Shown here: piece by piece, positions 52,545 to 63,090 of the stretch
Position numbering within the stretch: position 1 is the stretch's first letter
Layout: each line of letters starts with the position of its first letter
NCBI GenBank assembly: GCA_011109175.1
Contig: RDEW01000005.1
Location: forward strand, 541,523 to 605,522
DNA: 64,000 bases
Direction: 5' to 3'
Source of the DNA: Dicyema japonicum
Lineage: Eukaryota; Dicyemida; Rhombozoa; Dicyemidae
Program-made: the position numbers and the translations under genes
Notes under the pieces: generated by a model
The model's database searches: none
Told to the model about the DNA's origin: nothing
Seen by the model: the letters and a program-made list of their open reading frames with translations, nothing else

Positions 52545-55510
52545 ATTAAAGCACTTTCACGAAAGCCATAATGATTATAGCCCCGCATGTGCAACACTCG
52601 AAGAAACAATATTTATAGTTAGTCTTTTCCATCTACCTCTGTCGAATGCGAGTGATCTCAATTCGTCCAGGTCTTCTCCCGTCTTTAGATTTTTTCTCAC
52701 ACGATTTAAGTCTTTGTTTAGGGCTGTCGGAAGTGTCGATCTAGGTCGTCCGCGGAAGGGTTTTTCGCATCTGTCAAAGTAATCTTCCATCGCTTTGTTA
52801 GCGGGTGCGTCCGGGTTCATTCTTAGTACATGCCCAAATAGCCTCCACCGGGCATCTATCACATCCTTGCTGATGTAAGAACACATACACTTGTTGTAGA
52901 TATCAGTGGTTGATATTCTACGTGCCCACTCCATTCCGAGTAAGCTTCTTAGTTGCCTTCTATGGAACGAATCCAGTTTTATAGTTCTTTGAAGGAACTT
53001 CCACATGTCCCAGCGTTATACAGTAGGATCGGTTTCACAAACGCGTTGTAAAGCCTGCATCTGATGTCAACTTCAAGTCCTTTGGCCCTTAGCCATCCTT
53101 TCTTCAGTTTAGCCATTGCCGCATTTGCCAATGTTTTCCTCCTTAGTACATCTTCAGCGTCTCCTAGTATAGAGCCGAGCTTATTAGTACGTCTCCATCT
53201 TTCATGAGTAATATCGTCTTCTCTTTTGATTTCCGTAATTTCAGTTTTGTTAACATTTACGCTGAGAAACCATTTCTCAAGCTCCGCAGGTGCATTTTCT
53301 AGCAGGTGTTGGAGTGCGGTCACATCCCGTGATACAAAATCCACATCATCCGCATAAGATGTCTCTTCTATGTCTCCTATATAGCATTTACGGAGGTCGC
53401 GGAGTGCAGATTCAAGGTATATGGTGAATAGTAAAGGGGAGAGGGAATCACCCTGGGGTGTCCCAATCGTTGTTTTGAAACTGCGGGAAGTTGCTCCTTC
53501 TGTCCTCACAGATAGTCTTGTGTTCGCAAGTAGTAGTCTGATTATCCTAACCGACGATTCATCCAATATTTGCTCAAGCACATTCATCAGTTTCTGTCTG
53601 TTTATTGAGTCGAAAGCTCTGGAGAGATCTATTCCCAACACGGTTGTTGCGCTCTTGAATCTTTGGTGCGTTGCGCAGCGCCATCTGTGGCTCCATACAA
53701 TGTCTGCCGTAGACCTCCCTTCTCGGAACCCACTTTGACTTGCTGGTAGGTATAGATTCGCCATACCCTTTATCCGGCTTAGTGCAATGTTTGCCAGCAC
53801 CTTGCGTATCGAATTCAGAAGTATTATCGGGCGGAGATTTTCTACTGGTCCTTTTGATTTGTTCGGTTTTTGTATGGGTATTAATAATCCATTTCCAAGT
53901 CCTAGATCGGTATTAGTTTCAAAGACGTCATTTAGGGTTTTTGCAATTGTGTCGCTAAGTTTTTTTGGCCCATATTTTAGGAGCTCAGGGCTTATGTTGT
54001 CTGGCCCAGCACTCTTGTTGTTCTTCAGTTTATTTATCTCTAATTCCACCTCTTCCACTGTGATTGGGATTTTTAGCGCCTTTGCTTCTCCTGGGAAAAG
54101 GGGAAAGTCATTATTTTCTTTATTCAACAGTGTTTCGAAGTGTCGTGCAATCAATTCTGCTTTTTCTTTCGGGTTACCCACGAATTTTTTATCTTTGTCT
54201 TTGATATGAAGGATGTTTTGTCCTTTCTTTGTCCGCAGCAGCCGCAAAGCCGCATACATTCTTGAATTGTCTTTTAGGCATTCCACATCTTTTAATAGGG
54301 ATGTAATAATTTCCCGTGAGTGTTTTCAGTTCATCTTTTTGATTTTCCACTTTAGTTTCCTTTGTTGGATATTTAGCTCTTTTTTTTACTCTCGTCTGAC
54401 GTGTTTGCCGCTTTCAGTCGTAGCTCTCTGCAATGCTTTTCCATATTTGGCACGTTCGGGTGGTGATCCAATTTTAGGGCGTGATGATTTCGGACTCCAA
54501 GGCATATTTTGGCCGACTTGGAGATTGCCTGTTTTGTTTGATTCCACAGAGTTCGTACTGATGATTCCGGTGCGGTTTTCACCATAAGAGTCTCGATTTG
54601 TTCGTGATATTTAGCTTTACAAGTTGGCTCTAACCACAATTTTTCTGTCTGAAAGTATATATTGGATCTTGTCTCGCCTTCTTCGCGTTTTCAATGTATT
54701 TTCTCCCAGTCAGGTGCTTTTTTACACAAAGTTTTGCAATGACGATCCTGTGGTCGCTGTCGGTTGTTGTTCCCTGGTAGGAACATGCATCATTTATCAG
54801 GTGTTTATCAGACTTTCGGCAGATAATGTAGTCGATTACACAAAGTTTTGCAATGACGATCCTGTGGTCGCTGTCGGTTGTTGTTCCCTGGTAGGAACAT
54901 GCATCATTTATCAGGTGTTTATCAGACTTTCGGCAGATAATGTAGTCGATTTGATTATATATATTCACGGTCTCTCCGACAGAGTTTTTTCTTTGTCCGT
55001 GCCACGTCGTCTTATGGCAAGCTGAGTGCGTAAAGGCCGTGTTGCACAGGAAAAGGCTATTTGCCTCGCAGAAGTTTACCAGAGAGGCTCCAGATGCATT
55101 TCTCCTTCCGCGCCCGTGTCTTCCAATAGAGGATTCTTCGGGCCCCATTCGCATTCCGGCCTTTGCATTCATATCTCCCGCAACAAAGACAAGAGACGAG
55201 GAAGCATTGTTAGAGTATGTGCTTGATAGTTCTGAGTAGAATTCCTCGAGTTCACCGGGGTTCTTGATTACTCGTCCACAGTGTGGTGCATAGACATTTA
55301 TGACGGTTAGTAGACTCTTGGACGGGCATAGTTCATTTAGTTTGACTTGTAGGACACATATTCGGTCGTTGACTCTCCAATAGCGATGTAATTTTTTGAA
55401 GTAATCCACGTGTAGGGCAAATCCCATGCCTTAGTGCTTGCATTCAGTTGGGAAGAGAATCAGTCGGTAGTTGTTCCATGTCTCATCGCGTCCATTTAAC
55501 TCATCTGAGA
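52545..55510 (-). mobile_element. LINE family B, nearly complete, APE type
   Basis: On the minus strand: endonuclease (55500-54630) with YRLILFPTECKH, a stop, GMGFALHVDYFKKL, VNVYAPHCGRV, AGDMNAKAGMRMG and TDSDHRIVIAKL; a linker (54639-54373); and a 435-codon RT frame (54286-52979) with GPVENLRPIILLNSIRKVLA, LGIDLSRAFDSINRQKLMNV, IGTPQGDSLSPLLF and YADDVDFVSRDV (intact YADD). A shift then leads to the 143-codon C-terminus (53006-52575; ARWRLFGHVLRMNPDAPANK, FRGRPRSTLPTALNKDL). The 3' end is GGCTTTCGTGAAAGTGC, (TAA)n. The endonuclease start (N-V-R-G, Q-E-T-K) is missing and its S-D-H end is duplicated (54724-54951). It is the best-preserved APE-type RT here, with few breaks. Confidence 0.92.
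54724..54951. repeat. Perfect 114-bp tandem duplication within LINE B
   Basis: 54724-54837 is repeated exactly at 54838-54951. The unit is 38 codons, so the minus-strand endonuclease frame stays open and carries two copies of the DSDHRIVIAKL end. Confidence 0.9.
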
Positions 55511-55559
55511 TACAATTTGGACTAAACAGCTCATTTATTTTTTCAAACCCCAACTTTAC

Positions 55560-55815
55560 AATAAGCACATCACACTTTATTAGAGTAAAGGACAGTTATA
55601 ACTAATTGTAGAAAGGGAAGATAAATGAATTAATTTTTATTGTTGGATGTATGTCATTTGCAGACGATCCCATAGTGATGTATTTATTGATCAGGATTCA
55701 CTCGTTATACGTGTGTAACCTTCAGCCAGAGTGTAGAGCGGCGAGATTCGAACTCGGACCCATCAGGATTGTGTCCGGCACTTTATAACTAAGTGATCCC
55801 AGACCGACAAGGGAG
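55560..55815 (-). mobile_element. SINE-B copy, minus strand
   Basis: The minus-strand head reads ATCACTTAGTTATAAAGTGC, CGGACACAATCCTGATGGGT and CCGAGTTCGAATCTCGCC, the clearest tRNA-like head of the family (A- and B-box regions). It is followed by GAAGGTTACACACGT and the family body. The LINE-type tail is replaced by other sequence at about 55555. Confidence 0.75.
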
Positions 55816-55819
55816 AGGA

Positions 55820-56400
55820 CGGGGTCGAGAATCCTGTACAGATCTTCATCATTTGTTGAGCGAACTGAGTCGCTGATTGAATGCTTCTGTCCTTGGAGGC
55901 AAGAATGATATCGTCTGCTAGGAGAAAATTAGGCAGTTTTCATTACGGGTTTGTGGCATCTCGTTTATGTAAAGATTGAAGAGTGAGGTAACAATGGGGA
56001 GCCTTGAGGGAATCCATTTGGAAGGTAGCGAGATCTTGATTTGATGTTTTTTGCAGAGTAGTTGTGATCGTCTTTTATTTAGGTAGTTCCCAAACCAACG
56101 CTTCAAGTTCGGGTGGGTGTTCGTTTCAAATATTTTCTTTGTAAGGAGTTTCCTGGGAACTAAGTTGAATGCTTTTGTGATGTCCACAGATGTAAGTACT
56201 TTTGAGGGTTAAATCCTTCCGCAATTAATTGTGTGAGGGTTGTAAGGTGTGTTGTGGTCAAAATGCGGAGAAATTAGGAACCACATCTACGAGGTAAGTA
56301 CTTTTGAGGGTTAAATCCTTCCGCAATTAATTGTGTGAGGGTTGTAAGGTGTGTTGTGGTCAAAATGCGGAGAAATTAGGAACCACATCTACGAGTTGTA
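55820..56400 (-). pseudogene. LINE RT fragment (family C type) with internal duplication
   Basis: The minus frame 56187-55918 encodes MDITKAFNLVPRKLLTKKIF, ETNTHPNLKRWFGNYLNKRR and SLFNLYINEMPQ, the RT Asp block and beyond. The PQG block is degraded to SRLPIVTS. Upstream, 56192-56395 consists of two exact copies of a 102-bp unit containing the RT fingers end. Confidence 0.75.
56192..56395. repeat. Perfect 102-bp tandem duplication
   Basis: 56192-56293 is repeated exactly at 56294-56395. The length is a multiple of three. Confidence 0.9.
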
Positions 56401-56790
56401 GACTCCGTCAGCAAAGGAAGTATTTCTGTTCAAAACACAGAATGTGGGGGCGAAAGTCAAAAGAGTCTCTCAAAATTTAGCTTGCTCTCCTTAAAAAGAC
56501 GGATGAATTTTGTTCATTTACATTCTTGTAATCCTAAAGGTCAATCAAATTATTAATGTTTATTTTCTTGACGGATTACGTTTTAATTCTGAAAGATTAT
56601 CTGATGTCATATTTAAAAATATATTCTTTTGTAACCTGTCATCCGAACTGATTACAGCTTGAATTATTATATTATTGATCAATTAGTTTTAAACCTTGGA
56701 GATGAATTTCTTTGTAATGGGGAAGAGTAGAAGAGCCATTGATGACATAAAATAAACTGAAAGACACGTTGCTGCGGCAATTCGTACTCC
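56400..56790. other. Spacer, no gene seen
   Basis: AT-rich, nothing recognised. Confidence 0.4.
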
Positions 56791-56796
56791 TTTAGA

Positions 56797-57142
56797 GATT
56801 TTTACTGGATCATCCTGGCTTTCGATCGTAATCTTTCAGAATTCGATGGTGAAGCACGAGAACTAATATTCCGATAACGATTCTTGTTGGTTGAGTCGAT
56901 TGACACCACTCTCATTGTAATGTCTTTATCATATTCTCGATCAATCCTCTCTACGCTTTTTTTAATTACGATTTTTACTGGATCATCCTGGCTTTCGATC
57001 GTAATCTTTCAGAATTCGATGGTGAAGCACGAGAACTAATATTCCGATAACGATTCTTGTTGGTTGAGTCGATTGACACCACTCTCATTGTAATGTCTTT
57101 ATCATATTCTCGATCAATCCTCTCTACGCTTTTTTTAATTAC
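56797..57142. repeat. Perfect 173-bp tandem duplication at a LINE 5' end
   Basis: 56797-56969 is repeated exactly at 56970-57142. Each unit contains the LINE leader GTTGGTTGAGTCGATTGACA and the first codons of the endonuclease ORF (ATGTCTTTATCATATTCTCG), so the LINE promoter and start region are doubled. The unit also contains GGTGAAGCACGAGAACTAAT, seen in LINE A at 40473-40491. Confidence 0.9.
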
Positions 57143-57292
57143 ATCTTTCAATGTTAGAGGAATTGCCTCAAACATCAAACAGAACATTCTATGTACGTAT
57201 CTGAAAAGATACAAAACCGGTGTGGCATGTCTACAAGAGACGAAGATGACGAAGGTGAACGAGATTTATGATATGACAATTACCGGTTAATA
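57055..57292 (+). pseudogene. LINE family A/B, 5' end
   Basis: From an ATG at 57092, the frame encodes SYSRSILSTLFLITSFNVRG, then IKQNILCTYLKRYKTGVACL, QETKMTKVNEIYDM and, after one base, DNYRLI. These are the N-V-R-G and Q-E-T-K motifs of an APE-type endonuclease. The frame is cut at a TA where the Tigger element starts. The element resumes at 58265, but about 110 codons of endonuclease are missing in between. Confidence 0.85.
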
Positions 57293-58268
57293 CAGTGCAA
57301 CCTCCATTTGGGGCGGACCTCCTCATTGGGGCACATCTATTTTTGGGGCAGTTTGAAAATTAGATCATTTTTATACAGTAATATCCAAATTTGGAAATTA
57401 CCTGAACCTCTTAGTGGGGAACTTAATTTATAAAGTCTTGCAATTAATATTAAATTTAATTCTTAAACTTCGCGTGCTAGATTTGCGTTTTTGTTGTCAT
57501 GGGGAGGAAGCTTACTCTGGAGTTAAAGCTTAAAATTGCCCAAGAAATCAACGAAAATTGTTTCATGAGCGAACGAGATATTGTCAAAAAGTATAAAATT
57601 AGTAAAGGTTATCTGATAATTCTATTGTTTAGGAGCAGTATCTAGAATTAAACAAAATATATGAACTTTATAAATAATGGGTCCGTACAATCAAATCAAA
57701 TTTCACAGAGAAGAGAAATTCGTCTGTCACAGAAATTCGATAAAATTGTTTATGAATGCTTTTTTAAAGCAAGGGAAGAATTTATTCCCGTTTCAGGACC
57801 TATTCTTAAAAACATTGCTATAAAAACATCATTAATTCAACCCTTAGATATGGGAGTTATTAAATCGTTCAAATCCAATTATTTAAATAATTTGATGGAT
57901 TTTACTTTATCTTTTGAGGATAAGTTTACAACGTTGAATTTAAAGCAAGTAAATCTCAGACAAATAATCATTATTGTTGGGAAGACAACAAATACACTCT
58001 GAATCAATTACTAATTGTTGGAAGAAAATTGATGTCGTTTTCAAACTCTCTCATTGGTGAATAATGAATTGGAGAGTTTAGATAACATAATTAAAGATAT
58101 ACTGAAAATAAAGTAGAAAATGATGACGAGAATATATACGACGGAGTAAAATGTACCTATTCTCATTTGGAAACAATAACAGCGATGAATACACTTGAAG
58201 AGAACATTTTCAATTTGTTTCCTGAAGCTTTGAAAGATTATTATAATTTCAGAAAAACGTTGCATTGG
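57293..58268 (+). mobile_element. Tigger/pogo DNA transposon, about 975 bp, inserted in a LINE
   Basis: The left end CAGTGCAACCTCC follows TA and carries internal GGGGC repeats; the right end ACGTTGCATTG-gTA is an imperfect inverse. Coding pieces: a psq-type helix-turn-helix from ATG 57500 (MGRKLTLELKLKIAQEINEN, SERDIVKKYKISKGYL); a CENP-B-type domain (57661-57835; LSQKFDKIVYECFFKAREEF, PVSGPILKN); then a direct jump to the end of the DDE domain (TSLIQPLDMGVIKSFKSNYL); and a C-terminal piece (LEENIFNLFPEALKDYYNFR). The central DDE core is deleted, so this copy could move only with help from an intact element. Confidence 0.85.
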
Positions 58269-60295
58269 TAATCACGGAAGGGGATATCGAAATTCTGGAA
58301 ATTTTATGATCGACTTTTGTAATACCTACGATTTGTTTCTGTGCAACACGGCATTTCAGCACGCCGCCCGACACAAGACCGCCTGGGTAGGTTGTAGAAC
58401 AACCAAAAATGGAGAGGAACAAAAAATATTCAATCAAATAGATTATATTTTGTGCAAGCAGTCGCACAAGAGATTATTAGTGGACTCCCGTTCGTATGGA
58501 GGATCATTGACAAATAACGATCATAAGATCGTAGTCTGTCGGTTGAATCTTAGCAGGCTTTATGGAATATTATATGCGAATCATTCACGTCCCAGAAAAA
58601 CACAGATGATAGCGGGAGAAGAATTAGTAAGTAATCCTGCACTCTTCACGAGATACCAGCAGCGAATAGACCAGTATCTATCCAATATTTTTATTGATGG
58701 CCTACCCCACATCGTGTGGAATAGAATCTCTGAAGCCATAATGACGGCTGCCGAAGAAACAGTTGGGATTTGCGAAAATACTATGAAAGGAAGATGTGTT
58801 TACGGATTCCGAGATTCGCGGAGCACGCCTGAATAACAACAGAGCTGCTGGCTATGACAATATTTGTGAAAAGTTGTTAAAATACGCACCAACTCAGCTA
58901 ACAGGAAAGATAACTTTTATATTCAACGAGATATTCAGGACTCATTGTTCAATTAAAACCGCGATGGAAGTTCTACTTCCTTTACAAAAACATAGCAAAA
59001 CTGCAGGTCCAATTGAAAATCTCAGGCCGATCGTGCTTCTGACTACTTTGCGAAATACATTGTCGATTACAACATTGAATATCAAATTCAGTTGAGCAAT
59101 ACTTGTCACCAAGTCAAAGCGGATTCAGACTAGGAAGATTGAAATAGCATGGAGTCATCGGTGGCTTACGGAAATATGTCAGAAGTACAGAAAAACAATG
59201 TATATTCTGGGAGTCGACTTATCGAAAGCATTCGACTTTGTCTGCCGAGATAAACTACTGCAAGTTCTCAAGGACATAATTGATAAGGACTGTTTGAGGA
59301 TTGTGTGTTTTTTTCTGACTGATACGAGCCTCATAGTTAAAGTGGGGAAGGGCTATTCTGAAAAATTCACGACCGTGATTGGTACTCCGCAAGGGGACTC
59401 GCTTTCGCCAGTTCTTTTTGCAATCTATTTGGAAGCTGCGTTGAGGGACGTTAGAAAAGAATTGGGTCACTTAAATAATCATTTTGTGGAATTAATATAT
59501 GCTGATGACATCGATTTTGTGTCTGAGGATGTGGAGGTACTAAGAACTGCAGTAGATAAAGCCACAACAGTTCTGGAGAGGTGGTCTTTGAAGATCAATT
59601 CAGAAAAAAACAGAGTTTACTTCGATTCAGCGGTTATCGACACGGATTGATGAAAAATGGAGGTCTACTAAAATGCTCGTTTTTGGGTGATGCTGAGGGC
59701 ATTGCTCGTAGAAAAATGTAGGCATCGTGTGCACTGAAAAAGATGTGGAGTAATTGGACTTGCAGAAAACTTATCTCCTTAAATCTTCGGATGCGCTTAT
59801 ATAACGCGTTCAAACAACCAGTCCTATTATATAACTCGGGAACTTCAAAAACTGACCTTGACAGATTAGACACATTTTATAGAAATCAATTGAGAAAAAT
59901 TGCGGAAATCAAATGGCCACAGATTATCAAAAACGACACTCTCTACAAATTATGTAAATGCAAACCGATAACAGAGAAGTAATTACCTCACGCTGGCGAC
60001 TTTTCGGGCATGTTCTGAGAATGGACGAAGTGATTCCTTGCAATCAAATCATGGAAGATTACTATTCAAATCACGGAATTGGATTTCGGGGTCGGCCAAG
60101 ATGTACGCTTCCCCTCTGCCTGAATAACGATTACGCACGAATTGGCGTTCAACTCAAAACTGGAGACGATCTTGAACGCGCGAGAAACAGAGTAGATGGA
60201 GAAGGCTGACTGAAGGATAGTCGAGTGTACGGCACGAGCGAACCCCTAGGCATTTTACGTGCTTATGGCAACGAGGAAGTGCTATTAACTAACTA
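58265..60295 (+). pseudogene. LINE family A/B, main part
   Basis: Endonuclease end: HGRGYRNSGNFMIDFCNTYD, LFLCNTAFQHAARHKTAWVG, TNNDHKIVVCRL (58280-58550; catalytic D-H kept). Linker to 58836. RT: AGPIENLRPIVLLTTLRNTL (about 59010), LGVDLSKAFDFVCRDKLLQV (59207-59266), IGTPQGDSLSPVLF (about 59378) and LIYADDIDFVSEDV (about 59490; intact YADD). C-terminus: RLYNAFKQPVLLYNSGTSKT, SRWRLFGHVLRMDEVIPCNQ, FRGRPRCTLPLCLNNDYARI to 60209. Several one-base shifts separate the pieces. The 3' end GCAACGAGGAAGTGCTATTA is followed by two TAAC units. Together with 57055-57292 this was one element. Confidence 0.88.
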
Positions 60296-60299
60296 ACGA

Positions 60300-60995
60300 T
60301 TGTGGAAACAAATAAAAGCCCTGGACAAATTAAATAACAATAGAGTTGCTGGCCCTATCAACATTAACGCAGAACTTTTCAAATATTCACCGACCGAGAT
60401 TTCTGAGCTATTAACTGAGATATACAACAAATGGACAAATTAAATAACAATAGAGTTGCTGGCCCTATCAACATTAACGCAGAACTTTTCAAATATTCAC
60501 CGACCGAGATTTCTGAGCTATTAACTGAGATATACAACAAAACATTCAAATATAACTCACCCCTGAATGTGGATAATGGCACACTAATTGCACTACAAAA
60601 CCTAACCAAACTAAGGGCCCCTTAACGAATTTAAGACCCATCGTACTAATGACGACTCTACGCAAGACACTATCGCATATAGTGTTAAATAGGATTAGAC
60701 CTGACATTGAGAACTTTCTTTCACTGTCAAAGCCGATTCAGGTCAGGGAGATCTACAGTTGATGTGGTCTGGAGACATCGATGGCTTTGTGCAACATATC
60801 AAAAGTACAAGGGGGCTACTGGCATCCTTGGCACACAAGAACCTGACCAATGTAAGACAAAAGCTGAAAACAAAAGACGATTTGGATACGCTCAGAATAA
60901 TTGCCTAGTAACCGTGGAGCATGGAGGAAGTTAGTTAAGAGAATTGTCAGAGAAAGAATAACCTGAAAACAAATACGGCACAAGCGGAACTTTAT
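60300..60995 (+). pseudogene. LINE family A fragment with deletion and 110-bp duplication
   Basis: RT fingers frame LNNNRVAGPININAELFKYS, PTEISELLTEIYNKTFKYNS and GTLIALQNLTK (60431-60625). It continues to SGRSTVDVVWRHRWLCATYQ (60707-60830) and then jumps to the C-terminus (60835-60960). It is very close in sequence to 40510-40880 and 41815-42000 of LINE A, so it derives from the same source. The palm and YADD are deleted. It ends with the family 3' sequence AAATACGGCACAAGCGGAAC. Confidence 0.85.
60322..60541. repeat. Perfect 110-bp tandem duplication within a LINE fragment
   Basis: 60322-60431 is repeated exactly at 60432-60541. At 110 bases it shifts the frame, so it would destroy the ORF had it been intact. 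Confidence 0.9.
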
Positions 60996-61059
60996 TTAAA
61001 TAAATTACTTTTTTCTGCATTGAGAACCAGCCTATCAAACAGGAATATAAAACAATCAA

Positions 61060-61300
61060 TACCTTCCAAAAATGGCCAGTAAGGATTTGCAAAGGTTCTC
61101 TACACCTTTTGAGGAATTAGTGAGGAAAACCGGAGCCTTACTACTCTCCAATAAATGTAGAAACCCCCGCCCTATCCGGAAATGCGTTGGAACCTAGGAA
61201 AAACACCGAGCAAATATGAGATGGCTATTCGAGGCGGACGGAATCACCTGAAGGCTATGTAGTTATTTAATTTGCCGGTGATTATTGGTTTTTAATAATA
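61060..61300. repeat. Repeat G, second copy
   Basis: 61200-61290 shares ACACCGAGCAAA-ATGAGA and following blocks with 32980-33115. No protein recognised; a few TAA units at 61295-61310 may be its tail. Confidence 0.45.
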
Positions 61301-61319
61301 ATAATAACAAAAGAATCTA

Positions 61320-63090
61320 ATGTTAGTTGAGGAAGCCGGCTGCATGGATAGCGAACGAGTTTCCTCGGAGTTTGGCCATTTCAATCTTTTGTCTCAGCCA
61401 TTACGCTTTCGTTAGTTGTTTACTTTAATTTTTTTCTCGGTGTATCCGGGGTTAATAATAATAACGCTTTCGTCGATCTCTTTTCTTTCTGGCAAGCATT
61501 CCTCCAAGTTCGCGCAAGAACTCAGCCGTCATTAGAGCAACGGCTCCCAATGACTCGACCGCAACATGAGTAAATTGGTAGCGGTCCCCGAGAGAAGAAT
61601 ATTTCTTGATTTTTAGGTTTTCCGGGGTCGAAACAGTTGCCCCAGGTGTCTGAACCGATTTGATAAGATTAGTGCTTGAAAATGTGTCAACACAAGTTGC
61701 GTCCCAGACCTAAGATTTTCCGGATGTGTAGGGGAAAAGGGTCATCCCGTCAGGTCTCTTTCAATCTCCTCGAATGAGACCCATTGGTTCAAGCTGAGAT
61801 GAGAAGCCTGTAGCTTTCAGAGCTCTGACGATCACATCATTCAGAGCAGCGTGACGTAGTCCTATTCCGGCACTTCTTTTGCAGGACAGCGGATACAATC
61901 CTTTCGCATCGACTATTTTCCCGCATCGGCATCGGTGCTCCTGGCATACGTCTAGTCCTAGCATTTGACGATTCCAATCCTCAAAGAATCGTTGTCAAAA
62001 TAAGTCCCTAGGTTTGGGCAAGGTATGGCACCAAGCCATGCTCCACTCCCTCAACTTGAAGCTGACACCAAACAAGCCAGATGATGTTGGTTTGCTTCTT
62101 TTTTAAGGGTCTCCCAAAATTTTAGAGCAGACAATGTTATCATAATTACTTTGCTTCGTTGTGTCTTCGAGGATTTTGAGTCCGGACAGGTTTTATTTCC
62201 GACAAGCTTCGTCAAATGACTCATTCCAGCGAAGTCCAATAGTGTGATGAAGGAATTGCCGTATCACATGGCTGCAGTTTGAGAGAGATGACAGATATGC
62301 CGATTATGCAACCTCCAGCGCCGATCTTAGACCGACAACCCCAAATCGAGAGAGAAGCTTACATTGATTCAACCAAGTTCGTCTATGTGGACGTTAATAA
62401 GTGACTCAACAGTTTGCTTAAGAGATTTGTCAATCGAAAGTAGAATGTCGTATTGTTTGTAGCAGGGTGAACATCGGAGTATATATAAAAGCTTGGGTAG
62501 TCCGATGTTGTTTCTCATCAGGATGAAGAATCTGTGAGAGTCGAGACATGACATTCTTTTCTCGACGCATGTTAATTCTTCATTTTTGGAAAGCAGATGG
62601 TTCTTGAATTCATCTTCGCTGAGTGGGGATCCGAGGAAATATAATTTGTCAACTGGCACAGTCGGGATTTCGGGAAGCAGTTCGTTAATAGACTCCCTGA
62701 TAAAGAAAAAGTCGGTGTTTGGATAAGAGACATTTATTAGCTCTAATTTGTTAACATTGATGTTCATGCCCAAGTGTTAAAGCGGGTAAAGCTTTACGTA
62801 GTGAATTGTACGTTTCCTTAATGATCCTCCAATTGTGGCATCGTCGAGGTACCAGAGATTTAGCTGTGCATCGATTGATCTCACAATTTCATCATTGGTC
62901 AGGCCAAATCAGAGAGGTCCAAGAGGATCTCCTTTTTAGATCGCTTTTTTGATTTAATAAATTCATTTTCATAAACCAGAGACGTATCTTCTCAATAGGA
63001 TAATTTGACAAGAGGTAATAGCTTTGGAGCCCTATTCCAGCACGTTTCCGTAATTTTATCTCTTCTGAGAGAATTGAATGCATTCTTTAT
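61320..63090 (-). pseudogene. Family E retroelement: RT with C-terminal nuclease-like domain
   Basis: On the minus strand: RT with RKRAGIGLQSYYLLSNYPIE (63040-62980) and LNLWYLDDATIGGSLRKR (about 62868-62815; catalytic YLDD). A 134-codon frame follows (62773-62369; MGMNINVNKLELINVSYPNT, YFLGSPLSEDEFKNHLLSKN, FILMRNNIGLPKLLYILRCS). After a gap come [51 protein letters not shown] (61964-61761), GKS-stop-VWDATCVDTFSSTNL and YQFTHVAVESLGAVA (61700-61500). The Cys cluster, R-H-x2-LND, EP-GL-R-DGK and VWD-T-VDT are the marks of a PD-(D/E)xK-like domain found with such RTs in many animals. Stops, gaps and an inserted SINE/LINE tail make it inactive. The exact clade is not certain. Confidence 0.75.
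61403..61473 (+). mobile_element. 51-bp insertion of a SINE-A/LINE-C 3' end with 10-bp TSD
   Basis: ACGCTTTCGT occurs at 61403-61412 and again at 61464-61473. Between them, 51 bases read TAGTTGTTTACTTTAATTTT, CTCGGTGTATCCGGGGTTAA and TAATAATA, the end of SINE-A (14445-14495). The homologous family E copy at 13640-13720 lacks the insert and runs straight through, which confirms the boundaries. Confidence 0.92.

Noticed and set aside
53421-54587. Plus-strand frames of 105-140 codons opposite LINE B
   Set aside because: Antisense shadows of the RT frame; composition and lack of motifs argue against real genes.
55735-55810. Real tRNA gene on the minus strand
   Set aside because: The A- and B-box regions look good, but the sequence continues into the SINE-B body shared with other copies and no acceptor stem closes, so it is a SINE head.
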